A stretch of DNA of 64,000 bases from Borborobacter arsenicus (GCF_003934165.1 NZ_RKST01000021.1:32578-96577), one strand, 5' to 3'; positions 11,229-20,009 are shown, counted from the stretch's first letter. Notes: generated by a model from the sequence alone, not told the origin. Numbers and translations: made by a program.

Positions 11229-11783
11229 TTATCCGCGCCGGACCGGGATTGCCAGGCTGGGAACGAATACATAGCCATCCGGACCGATGATGTGACATTC
11301 ACGCAGCCCATGCGGCTTGTCGATCGATCCGGAAAGCACGGTGTGGTCATGTTTTCGCGCCAGGGCCTCGACACGGTCCGAATCGGCGCCATAGAGCCGG
11401 ATTTCCAGCCCGGCACCGCGCGTTTCCACCTCGCTGATCACGCCGCTCATCGGATTGTCCTGATAGGAATGGTCGGCATGCAGCATGAAGACGGAGCCTA
11501 GAGCATTTTGCAGCCAAGTGGAATCACTTGGCGTCGCACAAATGCGGCAAAAACAAACAGATAGAGCGGCAGCCCGGATTTATCCGGGCGCCCGCCGCTC
11601 TAGGAGTTCGACCGCCGCAAAATCCTCGTCCGCATACACGATAGTGGCGCAAAGCACATTGCGGCAGAACTCCTCCATCGGTGCGATTTCACGCACCAGC
11701 AGGTTCACTCCGACGCCACGCGGTAGCGACCGTCCAAAATCCTCTGCTGCCATCCATGGCTGCCCGGTTCGCTTCTTCACCAT
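11229..11783 (-). pseudogene. VOC/glyoxalase-like gene split by a 100-bp repeat insertion
   Basis: Two halves of one vicinal-oxygen-chelate (glyoxalase/bleomycin-resistance-like) protein lie on either side of the repeat at 11501-11600. The N-terminal half reads GVGVNLLVREI to ADEDFAAVELL, and the C-terminal half resumes with SVFMLHADHSYQDNPMSG and ends at PSLAIPVRRG. Removing the insertion and one copy of CTAG restores the frame as ELL-G-SVFML, without frameshift or stop. The insertion places a stop soon after ELL. The intact protein would be about 140 residues; the first Met could be at 11783 or 11753. Substrate unknown. Confidence 0.8.
11501..11600. mobile_element. 100-bp palindromic MITE-like repeat inside VOC gene
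   Basis: Exactly 100 bp running from GAGCATTTTGCAGCC to CCGCCGCTC, with short inverted ends GAGC/GCTC and flanked on both sides by CTAG (11498-11501 and 11600-11603), which occurs once in the reconstructed target. It contains a short dyad (AAGTGGAATCACTT, 11516-11529) and a longer one (AGAGCGGC...GCCGCTCT, 11562-11601). Related sequences lie at 12577 and 48315. Duplication of TA within CTAG would fit mobilisation by an IS630/mariner-type transposase, but no transposase is present here. Confidence 0.7.
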
Positions 11784-11803
11784 GATACAGGATCGGGAAT
11801 CCG

Positions 11804-12184
11804 CTACGCTTCCACCAGCCGCAACGTCTTGTCGAAGACGCTGAGCACACGGGCAAGCTCATGACCGCGCTTGAGGATCAGGCCGCCTGCCGCGACCACG
11901 CTGAAAGCCCCCTGCTTGCGCGCGAGTTTCGGGTTCTTCACGATCTGGAACAGCGGATGCTCGCGCGACCGCCGGAAAACCGAGAAGACGGCGCGATCGG
12001 AAAGATGGTCGATGGCATAGTCACGCCATTCATTGGCCGCCACCATCCGGCCATAGACCCGAAGAATCTGGTCCAGTTCGCGTCGATCGAAGGAGACGAT
12101 AAGGGCCTGTCGCGCCCGTCTTGCCTCATGAAGGGGAATCAATATGGCGGATTCTTCCCCACCCTCCTCTGCGCGATCGGTCAT
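11804..12184 (-). CDS. DUF2794 family protein
   Basis: Conserved alphaproteobacterial protein of unknown function, 126 residues from the ATG at 12184, which has GGAAGG about 11 bp upstream; the frame stays open further upstream but without support. The conserved core is visible as RRELDQILRVYGRMVAANEW, RDYAIDHLSDRAVFSVFRR, NPKLARKQGAFSVVAAGGL and LKRGHELARVL. No signal peptide or membrane segment, so probably cytoplasmic. It is divergent from the probable 6S RNA gene. Confidence 0.85.
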   Translation of the reverse strand: MTDRAEEGGEESAILIPLHEARRARQALIVSFDRRELDQILRVYGRMVAANEWRDYAIDHLSDRAVFSVFRRSREHPLFQIVKNPKLARKQGAFSVVAAGGLILKRGHELARVLSVFDKTLRLVEA

Positions 12185-12410
12185 TCGGATGAACCTTCCG
12201 TGACAGTTGACTAGGGTCAAGCGTCGCCCGATCGCGCATGAAAAGCAAGCCGCAATCACGCCCGGTTATCCTGCAAGGGGCGCCCGTCAACGATCAAAAC
12301 AGTGGATGCTGGTCACAAACAGGCACAAACTGTTTTCATTGGTGATGCGTCGCCACATTTCTGACACTTTTTACCCAACCTCCCGCCCCATTGTCGGACG
12401 ATTTTATGGG

Positions 12411-12569
12411 TGTTGCCTGAGACGGTTCGGTCCGGCACTGGCCTGTAAACCCCAAGCCCCCCGCCCACGGGTCGGAGTCGGATCGAACCAACCTCGGCTT
12501 CCCCAAGGATATGGGTTACATCCAGAAGCGAATTTGCCGGTGTCGACACTCTGTGGGCGCCGGTTTTTT
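12411..12569 (+). ncRNA. ssrS: Probable 6S RNA
   Basis: A protein-free stretch that carries the hallmarks of 6S RNA, the regulator that binds RNA polymerase holoenzyme by mimicking an open promoter. The 5' arm has GTTCGGTCCGGCACTGGCC and the 3' arm has CCCAAGGATATGGGTTACAT, matching the diagnostic AAGG...GGGTTACA segment of bacterial 6S RNAs. CCGGCA and TGCCGG pair to close the inner part of the duplex, and a T-run follows at 12563-12569. Length of about 159 nt is typical. Ends are approximate; assigned by eye, not by covariance search. Confidence 0.72.
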
Positions 12570-12576
12570 AACGCCT

Positions 12577-12645
12577 GGAGCATTTGCAGCCAGACGGAAT
12601 CGTCTGGCGTTGCACAGATAGAGCGAAAGCCGATCTTCCAAAAAC
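12577..12645. repeat. Second copy of the GAGCAT-TTGCAG repeat family
   Basis: GGAGCATTTGCAGCCAGACG followed by the dyad CCAGACGGAATCGTCTGG and then GTTGCACAGATAGAGCG repeats the left two-thirds of the element in the VOC gene (11501-11600) with substitutions. It lies between the 6S RNA and the end of the DUF1223 gene. A third, inverted copy is at 48315-48354. Confidence 0.65.
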
Positions 12646-12658
12646 AAGTGGTGACGGC

Positions 12659-13411
12659 TCAATCCGAATAGCGCAGCACGGCAGCCCCGAGCACAGGTCC
12701 GGGCTCGCCTTCCTTGCTTACCGACTGGAGAAGCACCGCACAGCCGCCATTGCGCGCAATCTTGCTCGCCGGCAGCTCATAGGTGGCGGCCTCGCCGTGC
12801 CACATGCCCCCTGTCTGGATATCCGAGACGGCGTTCCAATAAGTAACGGTACGACCCTTATTCTCACCCGTGCCGATCCCCACCGGGGTCGGTGGATCGA
12901 AATAGACCAGCACCAGATGAGCCTTGCCCGATCCATCCTGCGAAGGACCGGCCTGGATCATCAGACTATCTCCCGATCGCTCCACGCTCACGCTGACCGA
13001 CATGCCCTGCCCGGCCTCATCCAGTTCCGCCAGCCCGTCCATGATATCGGCGCGCTTGGCGCCATTGACATGAATGCGGCCATTGATCACGACCTGCGGC
13101 GTGTAGACCGACCGCGAACCGAAGGAGCGCATATAGCCATATTGGCGCTCGGTGCTCTCGGGCTTGCTCATCTTGTCGCGCCAGCCGAGATAGTCCCAAT
13201 AGTCGACATGATAGGCCAGTGCCACGAAGTCCGGATTCTTGGCGAATTCCTGGAAAAGCGCGTCGGCGGGCGGGCAGGAACTGCAGCCCTGGCTGGTGAA
13301 CAATTCAATCACGCCGTCGGGCCTTGAGGTGTCGTCGGCCAAAGCTGTTCCCGCAAAAACCGGCAGGAGCATCAGGGCTACTGCCTGTGACAGGAAGAAT
13401 CGATATTTCAT
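12659..13411 (-). CDS. DUF1223 secreted thioredoxin-fold protein
   Basis: Exported protein of 250 residues from the ATG at 13411, preceded by GGAACGG; an in-frame upstream ATG at 13465 is not followed by a signal-like start. The signal peptide ends near TALA-DD (25/26). A thioredoxin-like start VIELFTSQGCSSCPPAD carries a CxxC at residues 43-46, as in DUF1223 proteins, so a periplasmic redox role is plausible but unproven. Later conserved segments are AYHVDYWDYLGW, RQYGYMR and YTPQVVINGR. Confidence 0.88.
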   Translation of the reverse strand: MKYRFFLSQAVALMLLPVFAGTALADDTSRPDGVIELFTSQGCSSCPPADALFQEFAKNPDFVALAYHVDYWDYLGWRDKMSKPESTERQYGYMRSFGSRSVYTPQVVINGRIHVNGAKRADIMDGLAELDEAGQGMSVSVSVERSGDSLMIQAGPSQDGSGKAHLVLVYFDPPTPVGIGTGENKGRTVTYWNAVSDIQTGGMWHGEAATYELPASKIARNGGCAVLLQSVSKEGEPGPVLGAAVLRYSD

Positions 13412-13524
13412 GGCCGTTCCACAAACACTGCCCGGCGTAACCGGTCTCTTCTTTTCCCGAAACAATAGGCAGTGACGCCATCAACCAAAAGTCACGTTGC
13501 GGTGACAGGCGGCTCAACGCACAT

Positions 13525-13559
13525 GAAAAAGCCCGCCGCGACAGGGGCGGCGGGCTTTT
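13525..13559 (-). terminator. Rho-independent terminator of acnA
   Basis: Stem GCCCGCCGC (13531-13539) pairs with GCGGCGGGC (13547-13555) around a 7-nt loop, and on the minus strand it is followed by a T-run (13525-13530 read in reverse). It lies just past the acnA stop codon. Confidence 0.85.
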
Positions 13560-13580
13560 CGTCTAAACAGGGTTAGCTGC

Positions 13581-16271
13581 TTATGCCGCGAGGTCGCGCA
13601 GCACATATTGCAGGATGCCGCCATTCTTGAAGTAGTCGAGTTCATCGACCGTATCGATGCGGCAGATGATCGGGACATTCTTTACCGTGCCGTCGCCGAA
13701 CGTCACCTTGGCATGCATCTTCTGACGCGGGCGGATGGTCTCCAGCCCCTCGATCGTCACCGTCTCGTCGCCCTTCAGGTCGAGCGAGGCCCATGACGTG
13801 CCTTCCTCGAAGACGAAGGGGATGACGCCCATGCCCACCAGGTTGGAGCGATGGATGCGCTCGAAGGACTGGGCGATGACGGCGCGCACGCCAAGCAGGT
13901 TGGTGCCCTTTGCCGCCCAGTCACGCGAGGAGCCGTTGCCATATTCGATGCCGGCGAAGATCACCAGCGGCACGTTCTCAGCCCGGTACTGCATGGCTGC
14001 GTCATAGATCGGCATCTCTTCCTTGGACGGGTAGTGGATGGTGTAGCCACCCTCGCGCCCGTTTTCGCCCAGCATGTGGTTGCGGATGCGGATATTGGCG
14101 AAGGTGCCACGCATCATCACTTCGTGATTGCCGCGCCGCGTGCCGTACTGGTTGAAATCGGCCACGCCGACCCCGTTATCCGTGAGGTACTTGCCTGCCG
14201 GCGAAGCCGCCTTGATGGAACCGGCGGGCGAGATGTGGTCGGTGGTGATCTTGTCGCCGAACAGGCCGAGCACGCGCGCGCCCTCGATCTTGCCGACCGC
14301 ACCCGGCTTCAGGCCCATGCCGACGAAATAGGGCGGGTTCTGCACATAGGTCGAGGCGTCGTCCCAGGTATAGGTCTGCCCTTCGGGCGCCTGCACCGCC
14401 TTCCAATTGTCGTCGCCATTGAAAACGTCGGCATATTTGCGGGCAAACAGCTCGCGCGTGACGTTTTCGGCGATGAAGGCGTCGATCTCCTGCGTCGAAG
14501 GCCAGATGTCCTTCAGATAAACCGGCTTGCCGTTGCGATCCTCGCCGATCGGCTCCGTGGTCAGGTCCTTGGTCACCGTGCCGGCAAGCGCATAGGCCAC
14601 GACCAGCGGCGGTGAGGCGAGGTAGTTGGCCTGCACGTCCGGAGACACGCGGCCTTCGAAGTTACGGTTGCCCGAAAGCACCGCCGCACCGATCAGGCCC
14701 TTGTCGTTGATGGTCTTGGAGATCGGACCCGGCAGCGGGCCGGAATTGCCGATGCAGGTGGTGCAGCCGAAGCCGACGAGATTGAAGCCGATCTGGTCGA
14801 GTTCCTTCTGCAGGCCCGACTTCTCCAGATATTCGGCGACCACCTGGCTGCCCGGTGCAAGCGAGGTCTTCACCCAAGGCTTCTGCTTGAGGCCAAGCCG
14901 GTTGGCATTGCGTGCCAGCAGCCCGGCGGCCATCAGCACGCTCGGATTGGAGGTGTTGGTGCAGGAGGTGATGGCCGCGATGACCACGTCGCCATGGCCG
15001 ATATCGTAGTCCGCGCCTTCGACGGCATAGCGCCTGGCGATGTCGGCGGTCTTCTTGTACTCGGTTTCCATCGCCTTGGCGAAACCGGCCGGAATGTCCT
15101 GCAGGGCCTGGCGACCTTCAGGCCGCTTCGGACCGGCCATGGACGGCACCACGTCGCCGAGATCGAGCTCGAGCAGGTCGGTGAAGACCGGATCGGCCGA
15201 GGAATTGTCGCGCCACATGCCCTGCGCCTTGGAATAGGCTTCGACCAGTTCGATGCGGTTTTCGGCGCGGCCCGACATTGTGAGATAGCGCAGCGTTTCC
15301 GTATCGGCCGGGAAGAAGCCGCAGGTCGCGCCATATTCCGGCGCCATGTTGCCGATCGTGGCGCGGTCGGCCAGCGTCATGTTGGAGAGGCCCGGGCCGA
15401 AGAATTCGACGAATTTGCCGACAACGCCCTTCTTGCGCAGCATCTGGGTGACGGTGAGCACAAGGTCGGTGGCGGTGACGCCTTCCTTGAGCTTGCCGGT
15501 CAGGCGGAAGCCGATGACCTCGGGCAGGAGCATGGAGACCGGCTGGCCGAGCATGGCAGCCTCCGCCTCGATGCCGCCGACGCCCCAGCCGAGCACGCCA
15601 AGACCGTTGATCATGGTGGTGTGGGAATCGGTGCCCACGCAGGTATCCGGATAGGCGACCGTCTCGCCGCTCTCGCTATTGGTCCACACCACCTGGCCGA
15701 GATATTCGAGATTGACCTGGTGGCAGATACCGGTGCCCGGCGGCACCACGCGGAAATTGCGGAACGCCTGCTGGCCCCATTTCAGGAATTTGTAGCGCTC
15801 CTGGTTGCGCTTGTATTCAAGCTCGACATTGCGGGCAAAGGCCATCGGCGTACCGAATTCGTCGACGATGACGGAGTGGTCGATGACCAGGTCGACCGGA
15901 ACCAGCGGGTTGATCTTCTGCGGATCGCCGCCGAGATTGGCCATGGCGTCGCGCATGGCGGCAAGGTCGACCACGGCCGGCACGCCGGTGAAATCCTGCA
16001 TCAGCACGCGGGCCGGGCGATAGGCGATTTCCACGCCCGCAGTGCCCTTGTCGGTGAGCCAGCCGGCAATCGCCTGGATGCTCTCCTTGGTGACGGAGCG
16101 GCCGTCCTCGTTGCGCAGCAGGTTTTCCAGCAGCACCTTCATCGAATAGGGCAGTTGGGCGATGCCGGTCAGGCCGTTCTTCTCGGCTTCCGGCAGGCTG
16201 TAATAGACATACTCCGCTCCGGCAACGCTGAGCGTGCGGCGGCAATTGAAACTGTCGAGTGATTTGGACAC
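13581..16271 (-). CDS. acnA: Aconitate hydratase A
   Basis: 4Fe-4S enzyme isomerising citrate to isocitrate. 896 residues from the GTG at 16271, chosen because AGGGGATC precedes it and homologues begin [13 protein letters not shown]; the frame is open to an ATG at 16376 without support. Cluster-ligand cysteines are seen in [11 protein letters not shown] and in [13 protein letters not shown] (two), and the swivel domain motif [13 protein letters not shown] is intact. Divergent from ccmA, an arrangement usual in rhizobia. Confidence 0.96.
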   Translation of the reverse strand: MSKSLDSFNCRRTLSVAGAEYVYYSLPEAEKNGLTGIAQLPYSMKVLLENLLRNEDGRSVTKESIQAIAGWLTDKGTAGVEIAYRPARVLMQDFTGVPAVVDLAAMRDAMANLGGDPQKINPLVPVDLVIDHSVIVDEFGTPMAFARNVELEYKRNQERYKFLKWGQQAFRNFRVVPPGTGICHQVNLEYLGQVVWTNSESGETVAYPDTCVGTDSHTTMINGLGVLGWGVGGIEAEAAMLGQPVSMLLPEVIGFRLTGKLKEGVTATDLVLTVTQMLRKKGVVGKFVEFFGPGLSNMTLADRATIGNMAPEYGATCGFFPADTETLRYLTMSGRAENRIELVEAYSKAQGMWRDNSSADPVFTDLLELDLGDVVPSMAGPKRPEGRQALQDIPAGFAKAMETEYKKTADIARRYAVEGADYDIGHGDVVIAAITSCTNTSNPSVLMAAGLLARNANRLGLKQKPWVKTSLAPGSQVVAEYLEKSGLQKELDQIGFNLVGFGCTTCIGNSGPLPGPISKTINDKGLIGAAVLSGNRNFEGRVSPDVQANYLASPPLVVAYALAGTVTKDLTTEPIGEDRNGKPVYLKDIWPSTQEIDAFIAENVTRELFARKYADVFNGDDNWKAVQAPEGQTYTWDDASTYVQNPPYFVGMGLKPGAVGKIEGARVLGLFGDKITTDHISPAGSIKAASPAGKYLTDNGVGVADFNQYGTRRGNHEVMMRGTFANIRIRNHMLGENGREGGYTIHYPSKEEMPIYDAAMQYRAENVPLVIFAGIEYGNGSSRDWAAKGTNLLGVRAVIAQSFERIHRSNLVGMGVIPFVFEEGTSWASLDLKGDETVTIEGLETIRPRQKMHAKVTFGDGTVKNVPIICRIDTVDELDYFKNGGILQYVLRDLAA

Positions 16272-16554
16272 GTACGATCCCCTAAAGTCGGTTTGCCGAT
16301 ATGGGGGCGGACGCCAGTGGGCATGCATATCACGCGCAAAGGTGCGGGTACGGCCATTTCCGCTGTCCGCTCCCATGCGACCCGGCCGTTCAAGGCGGCG
16401 CGCGTGCTGGTTCGGCGCAAAATTCTGTTACCGCGCCGACCGCTGGCGTGGTTGGCTGGCATATAGAGAATTTTCTGGAATAGTTCTAGGCTACTGAAGG
16501 ACTATTTTGTCGGCCCGCGCTTGGCGGTGCCAATATCAGGATTATGGGGGACGA

Positions 16555-17160
16555 ATGCGGCTGATCGCCGACCGACTTGGCGGAAAACGTGGTGGCGAGA
16601 CAGTCTTTTCAGACGTTTCATTTGCACTTGGGCAAGGCGACGGGCTGATCGTCACCGGCCCGAACGGTGCCGGAAAGTCGACGCTGCTGCGGACTGTAGC
16701 TGGACTCCTGCCGACCGGCGCCGGGGCGATTCGCTTCGAGGCGGCCGGCGCCGATTTTCCCACGCTTGCCTCCGCCTGCCACTATCTCGGCCATGAAAAC
16801 GGGATGAAGAAGGCGCTGACCGTCTCGGAAAACCTCGCCTTCTGGCAGGAATTCCTCGGCAGCCCGCATCTCCCGGTAATCGATGCGCTGGAAATGGTCG
16901 GGCTCGACACGATCGGCCATCTGCCGTTCGGCTATCTGTCGACCGGCCAGAAGCGGCGCATCGCCATTGCGCGGCTGTTGGTGAGCTACCGTCCCGTCTG
17001 GCTTCTCGACGAGCCGACTGCCGGCCTCGACAAACACTCCGAAATCCAGTTCATCGCCCTGATGAAAGCGCATCTCGAAGACGGCGGCATCATCATTGCC
17101 GCGACGCACCTGCCGCTCGGCCTCGACGAGGTGAAAGAGTTGAGGTTGGGCCTCACCTGA
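16555..17160 (+). CDS. ccmA: Haem exporter ATPase CcmA (cytochrome c biogenesis)
   Basis: ABC ATPase of the CcmABCD complex that releases haem-loaded CcmE during cytochrome c maturation. 201 residues from the ATG at 16555, which has GGGGGA upstream; an ATG-less extension is open further upstream. Walker A is GPNGAGKS (35-42), the signature is LSTGQ (128-132), and Walker B is LLDEP (150-154). It is followed by a 210-bp spacer with a strong inverted repeat before ccmB, whereas these genes usually abut. Confidence 0.93.
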   Translation: MRLIADRLGGKRGGETVFSDVSFALGQGDGLIVTGPNGAGKSTLLRTVAGLLPTGAGAIRFEAAGADFPTLASACHYLGHENGMKKALTVSENLAFWQEFLGSPHLPVIDALEMVGLDTIGHLPFGYLSTGQKRRIAIARLLVSYRPVWLLDEPTAGLDKHSEIQFIALMKAHLEDGGIIIAATHLPLGLDEVKELRLGLT

Positions 17161-17179
17161 AATGACTGCATTCCTCCGC

Positions 17180-17335
17180 GCCCCCCTCTGTCCTGCCGGA
17201 CATCTCCCCCACAAGGGGGGAGATTGGCCTACACGTCGATTTTCGCTCCTCGCACCGGCTGTAGAAAGGGCGGCGTCACCAAAGCTGCTGATCTCCCCCC
17301 TTGTGGGGGAGATGTCCGGCAGGACAGAGGGGGGC
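17180..17335. repeat. 45-bp perfect inverted repeat between ccmA and ccmB
   Basis: The arms 17180-17224 and 17291-17335 are perfect reverse complements of each other, separated by 66 bp. Each arm holds its own short palindrome (CTCCCCCACAAGGGGGGAG). The whole unit resembles the long palindromic intergenic elements of Mesorhizobium-type genomes. It lies inside the ccm transcript, so the mRNA could form a very stable stem between ccmA and ccmB. Confidence 0.85.
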
Positions 17336-17370
17336 AACGTAGAACGCCACACTAACTCGCGGGGCACCGC

Positions 17371-18036
17371 ATGCTAGCGCTCTATCTCCGCGATGTCCGG
17401 CTGGGCATCCGCGCCGGTGGCGGCGCGCTGACCGGCATCCTGTTTTTCCTGGCGGTGGTGGCCACCATCCCCTTCGGCGTCGGCCCGGATCTCAACCTGC
17501 TTGGGCGCATCGGCCCGGCCATTCTGTGGATCGGCGCGCTGCTCGCCTCACTGCTCGGGCTCGACCGGCTGTTCCAGGCCGATCGCGAGGACGGTTCGCT
17601 CGATCTCCTGATGCTCGCCGGCGACCGGCACATGCCGGCGCTGACCGTATTCGTCAAATGCCTGGCGCATTGGACGGCATGCGTGCTGCCGCTGGTCATC
17701 GCCACACCGCTGCTCGGCCTTTTCATGAATATCGAGCCTATCGGCATCGGCGCCGCCGCCGTGACCCTGCTCGTAGGCACGCCGGCGATCACCTTCATCG
17801 GCGCGGCCGGTGCTGCGGTGACGGTTGCCCTGCCGCGTGGCGGGCTGATGGTCTCCGTGCTGGTGCTGCCGCTGGTCATCCCGGTGCTGATTTTCGGCGT
17901 CTCGGCAAGCTATGGCGCGGTCGCCGATCCCGACCCGTTCCTGCCGCCCTTTCTCATCCTGTGCGCGCTGACGCTGTTTCTGGCGGTGATCGGTCCGGTT
18001 GCCGCTGCGCTCGCACTGGAATCGGGCGTGGATTGA
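17371..18036 (+). CDS. ccmB: Haem exporter membrane protein CcmB
   Basis: Integral membrane partner of CcmA, 221 residues with about six hydrophobic spans. It begins MLALYLRDVRLGIRAGGGAL and has the conserved LDRLFQADREDGSLDLL loop after the second span. In rhizobia ccmC normally follows directly, but here only about 160 bp separate it from ccmD. Confidence 0.93.
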   Translation: MLALYLRDVRLGIRAGGGALTGILFFLAVVATIPFGVGPDLNLLGRIGPAILWIGALLASLLGLDRLFQADREDGSLDLLMLAGDRHMPALTVFVKCLAHWTACVLPLVIATPLLGLFMNIEPIGIGAAAVTLLVGTPAITFIGAAGAAVTVALPRGGLMVSVLVLPLVIPVLIFGVSASYGAVADPDPFLPPFLILCALTLFLAVIGPVAAALALESGVD

Positions 18037-18199
18037 TGGGGATGCAAGGCCAGGCTGTCGGCCGATCTGCAAATCCGCCGCACCGGCGCTCGATTGCGTA
18101 GCCGGTGCGCCACTTGTATGAAAGTGCCATGAACAAGGCAGGACCGTTGCGCGCACAACACCTCAAATGCCTGGCAAAACCATCTTGCCGGAGGCTCGC

Positions 18200-18370
18200 A
18201 TGACGGCGCATGCCCTCTATGTTTCGGCGGCCTATGCGATATCCGCGCTCGTGCTTGCAGGTCTGGTCATCTGGATCCTTGCCGACCAGCGCGGCAGGCG
18301 GCGCGAGATGGCCGAACTGGAAGCAAGCGGTGCCCGCCGCCGGTCGGATCGCGGTAGTATCAAGAAATGA
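18200..18370 (+). CDS. ccmD: Haem exporter small protein CcmD
   Basis: 56-residue membrane protein that stabilises the CcmABC-haem-CcmE complex. The ATG at 18200 is chosen because GGAGG lies 6 bp upstream. One transmembrane segment (about residues 8-27, YVSAAYAISALVLAGLVIW) is followed by a basic tail ADQRGRRREMAELE, typical of CcmD. The stop codon overlaps the ccmG start (ATGA), indicating translational coupling. Confidence 0.85.
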   Translation: MTAHALYVSAAYAISALVLAGLVIWILADQRGRRREMAELEASGARRRSDRGSIKK

Positions 18371-18945
18371 CGACAGACAGCGAAGCCAGGAAATCCGGTC
18401 CGCGACTGATCGTGCTGCTGCCGCTGGCGATCTTCCTGGTGCTGGCCGGCATCTTCCTGATGCAGCTTTTGTCCGGCCGCGACATTTCGGCTGTGCCTTC
18501 GGCGCTGATCGGCGAACCGGCGCCGAAGACCGTGCTGCCGCCGCTTGAAGGCATTTCGCTGCCCGGCATCGACTCCGGGCAGTTCGCCGGCAAGGTCACG
18601 CTGGTCAATGTCTTTGCATCCTGGTGCGCGCCGTGCCGCGAAGAGCACCCGGTCCTCATGGCGCTCGCGCAGGACAAGCGCTTTGCCATTGCCGGCCTCA
18701 ACTACAAGGACAAGCCGGAAAATGCCCGCCGTTTCCTGGGGGACCTCGGCAACCCCTACGGCGCCGTCGGCACCGATGAGGCCGGCCGCAGCGCCATCGA
18801 CTGGGGCGTCTATGGCGTGCCGGAAACCTTCATCATCGGCAAGGATGGCAAGGTCTTGTTCAAGCATGTCGGACCGCTGACGGTGCAGTCGGTCCAGACG
18901 GTCGTGCTGCCGCAGATCGAAAAGGCGCTCGCGGCAACGCCGTGA
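18367..18945 (+). CDS. ccmG: Thiol:disulfide interchange protein CcmG/DsbE
   Basis: Membrane-anchored periplasmic thioredoxin that keeps apocytochrome c cysteines reduced for haem attachment. 192 residues, with an N-terminal anchor at about 13-35 and the active site WCAPC (C87, C90) followed by the acidic stretch and GVPETF cis-Pro loop expected of CcmG. Its start overlaps the ccmD stop by 4 bp. Confidence 0.93.
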   Translation: MTTDSEARKSGPRLIVLLPLAIFLVLAGIFLMQLLSGRDISAVPSALIGEPAPKTVLPPLEGISLPGIDSGQFAGKVTLVNVFASWCAPCREEHPVLMALAQDKRFAIAGLNYKDKPENARRFLGDLGNPYGAVGTDEAGRSAIDWGVYGVPETFIIGKDGKVLFKHVGPLTVQSVQTVVLPQIEKALAATP

Positions 18946-18957
18946 GGCGTATTGAAC

Positions 18958-19125
18958 TTAGCCGTAGATCTCGCGATAGGCACCGCGCAGCATTTCGTCG
19001 CGATTGCCGTTGATATCGGCAAGGTCGCGATGCGTCATGCTCTCGATCTCGGCGATGAGGCGATTGTAGCGGCGGCGCTTTTCGACGCGCTCCCGGATGC
19101 GATTGACCGCATTGGACAGGATCAT
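18958..19125 (-). CDS. Small DUF1127-like protein
   Basis: 55-residue basic protein convergent with ccmG. The ATG at 19125 has AAAGGAGCC 6 bp upstream. The C-terminal half (YNRLIAEIESMTHRDLADIN and GNRDEMLRGAYREIYG) matches the DUF1127 (YjiS-like) pattern of an L-x-x-M-xxR-x-LADI-G helix. DUF1127 proteins in alphaproteobacteria have been linked to stress and to post-transcriptional regulation; here the role is unknown. A perfect 10-bp inverted repeat lies about 75-105 bp upstream. Confidence 0.75.
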   Translation of the reverse strand: MILSNAVNRIRERVEKRRRYNRLIAEIESMTHRDLADINGNRDEMLRGAYREIYG

Positions 19126-19200
19126 GGCAGGCTCCTTTCAAAACGCGCCTGAACCGGCGCAAGGCTCCTCCCTGACCCCACAAAGATCGGCATAGATGCG

Positions 19201-19231
19201 CTGCATTGCAACATATATTGCTGCAATGCAG
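19201..19231. promoter_or_regulatory. Inverted repeat upstream of the DUF1127 gene
   Basis: CTGCATTGCA (19201-19210) and TGCAATGCAG (19222-19231) are perfect inverted copies separated by 11 bp, followed by a further GCAATGC. The centre-to-centre spacing of 21 bp is two helical turns, which suits a dimeric regulator. It lies upstream of the minus-strand DUF1127 gene, so it may be its operator; this is inference from position and symmetry. Confidence 0.45.
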
Positions 19232-19250
19232 CAATGCGGGCATTGCATAT

Positions 19251-19341
19251 GCGGTACGATCCCGAAAAGCTGCAGACTTTTCGGACAAGATCACGCTTCA
19301 ATAACAAAGGCTTAGATCGAGATGGGTCATCTCGATCTAAC
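19251..19341. repeat. Interspersed repeat, GATCCCGAAAAG family copy 1
   Basis: Composite of a hairpin (CCGAAAAGCTGCAGACTTTTCGG), a linker (ACAAGATCACGCTTCAATAACAAAGGC) and a terminal dyad (TTAGATCGAGATG...CATCTCGATCTAA). A near-identical copy is at 42269-42370, and a shorter palindrome with the same GATCATGCTTC end is at 31379-31408. Confidence 0.8.
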
Positions 19342-19355
19342 GGTGACCTTGGAGC

Positions 19356-20003
19356 TTATTTGCCGAGCCGTTCATCCAGCGAGTGCCGCATGATCAGTGG
19401 CATCTGGAAGAAGGTGAAGACCAGCGTGATCGGCATGATGCCCCAGACCTTGAAGGCCACCCAGGTGTCGGTCGAGAACGAGCGCCAGACCACCTCATTG
19501 ACGATTGCCAGGAACAGGAAGAACAGCCCCCAGCGCAAGGTGAGCTTTCGCCAGCCCTCGGCATCGAGCCGGAAGGCGGAATCGAACACATAGCCGAGCA
19601 GCGACTTGCCGAACAGCAACCCGCCCAAAAGCACACCGCCGAACAGCGTGTTGACGATGGTCGGCTTCATCTTGATGAAGACGTCGTCCTGCAGATAGAG
19701 CGTCAGCGCCCCGAATACGAAAACCACCACGCCGGACACCAGCGGCATCATCGGCAGCGTGCGCGTCAAAATCCACGACGCAACCAGCGCAATCGCGGTG
19801 GCGATCATGAACAGGCCGGTGGCGATGAAGATCGGCCCGCCGAAATCATTGAGGGCCGGGATTTTCTCGGCCAGCCACGCACCGCGCGCATTGGCGAAGA
19901 AGAACACCATAAGCGGCCCCAGCTCCAGGACCAGCTTGAGCAGCGGATTGATGTCCTTCTTCTTCGGGTCGGACGGGTCGCGTTCGAGGATCGGTTCGGT
20001 CAT
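19356..20003 (-). CDS. Septation protein A (YciB/IspZ family)
   Basis: Polytopic inner-membrane protein of 215 residues, the septation protein A family (YciB in Escherichia coli), which is linked to cell envelope and division functions; the biochemical role is uncertain. About five hydrophobic spans begin after a charged N-terminus ([20 protein letters not shown]). Conserved features include FFFANARG, the [17 protein letters not shown] loop and [17 protein letters not shown]. It is followed in the genome by repeat copy 1 and preceded by ftsY with a 6-bp gap. Confidence 0.92.
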   Translation of the reverse strand: MTEPILERDPSDPKKKDINPLLKLVLELGPLMVFFFANARGAWLAEKIPALNDFGGPIFIATGLFMIATAIALVASWILTRTLPMMPLVSGVVVFVFGALTLYLQDDVFIKMKPTIVNTLFGGVLLGGLLFGKSLLGYVFDSAFRLDAEGWRKLTLRWGLFFLFLAIVNEVVWRSFSTDTWVAFKVWGIMPITLVFTFFQMPLIMRHSLDERLGK

Positions 20004-20009
20004 TGCGCT

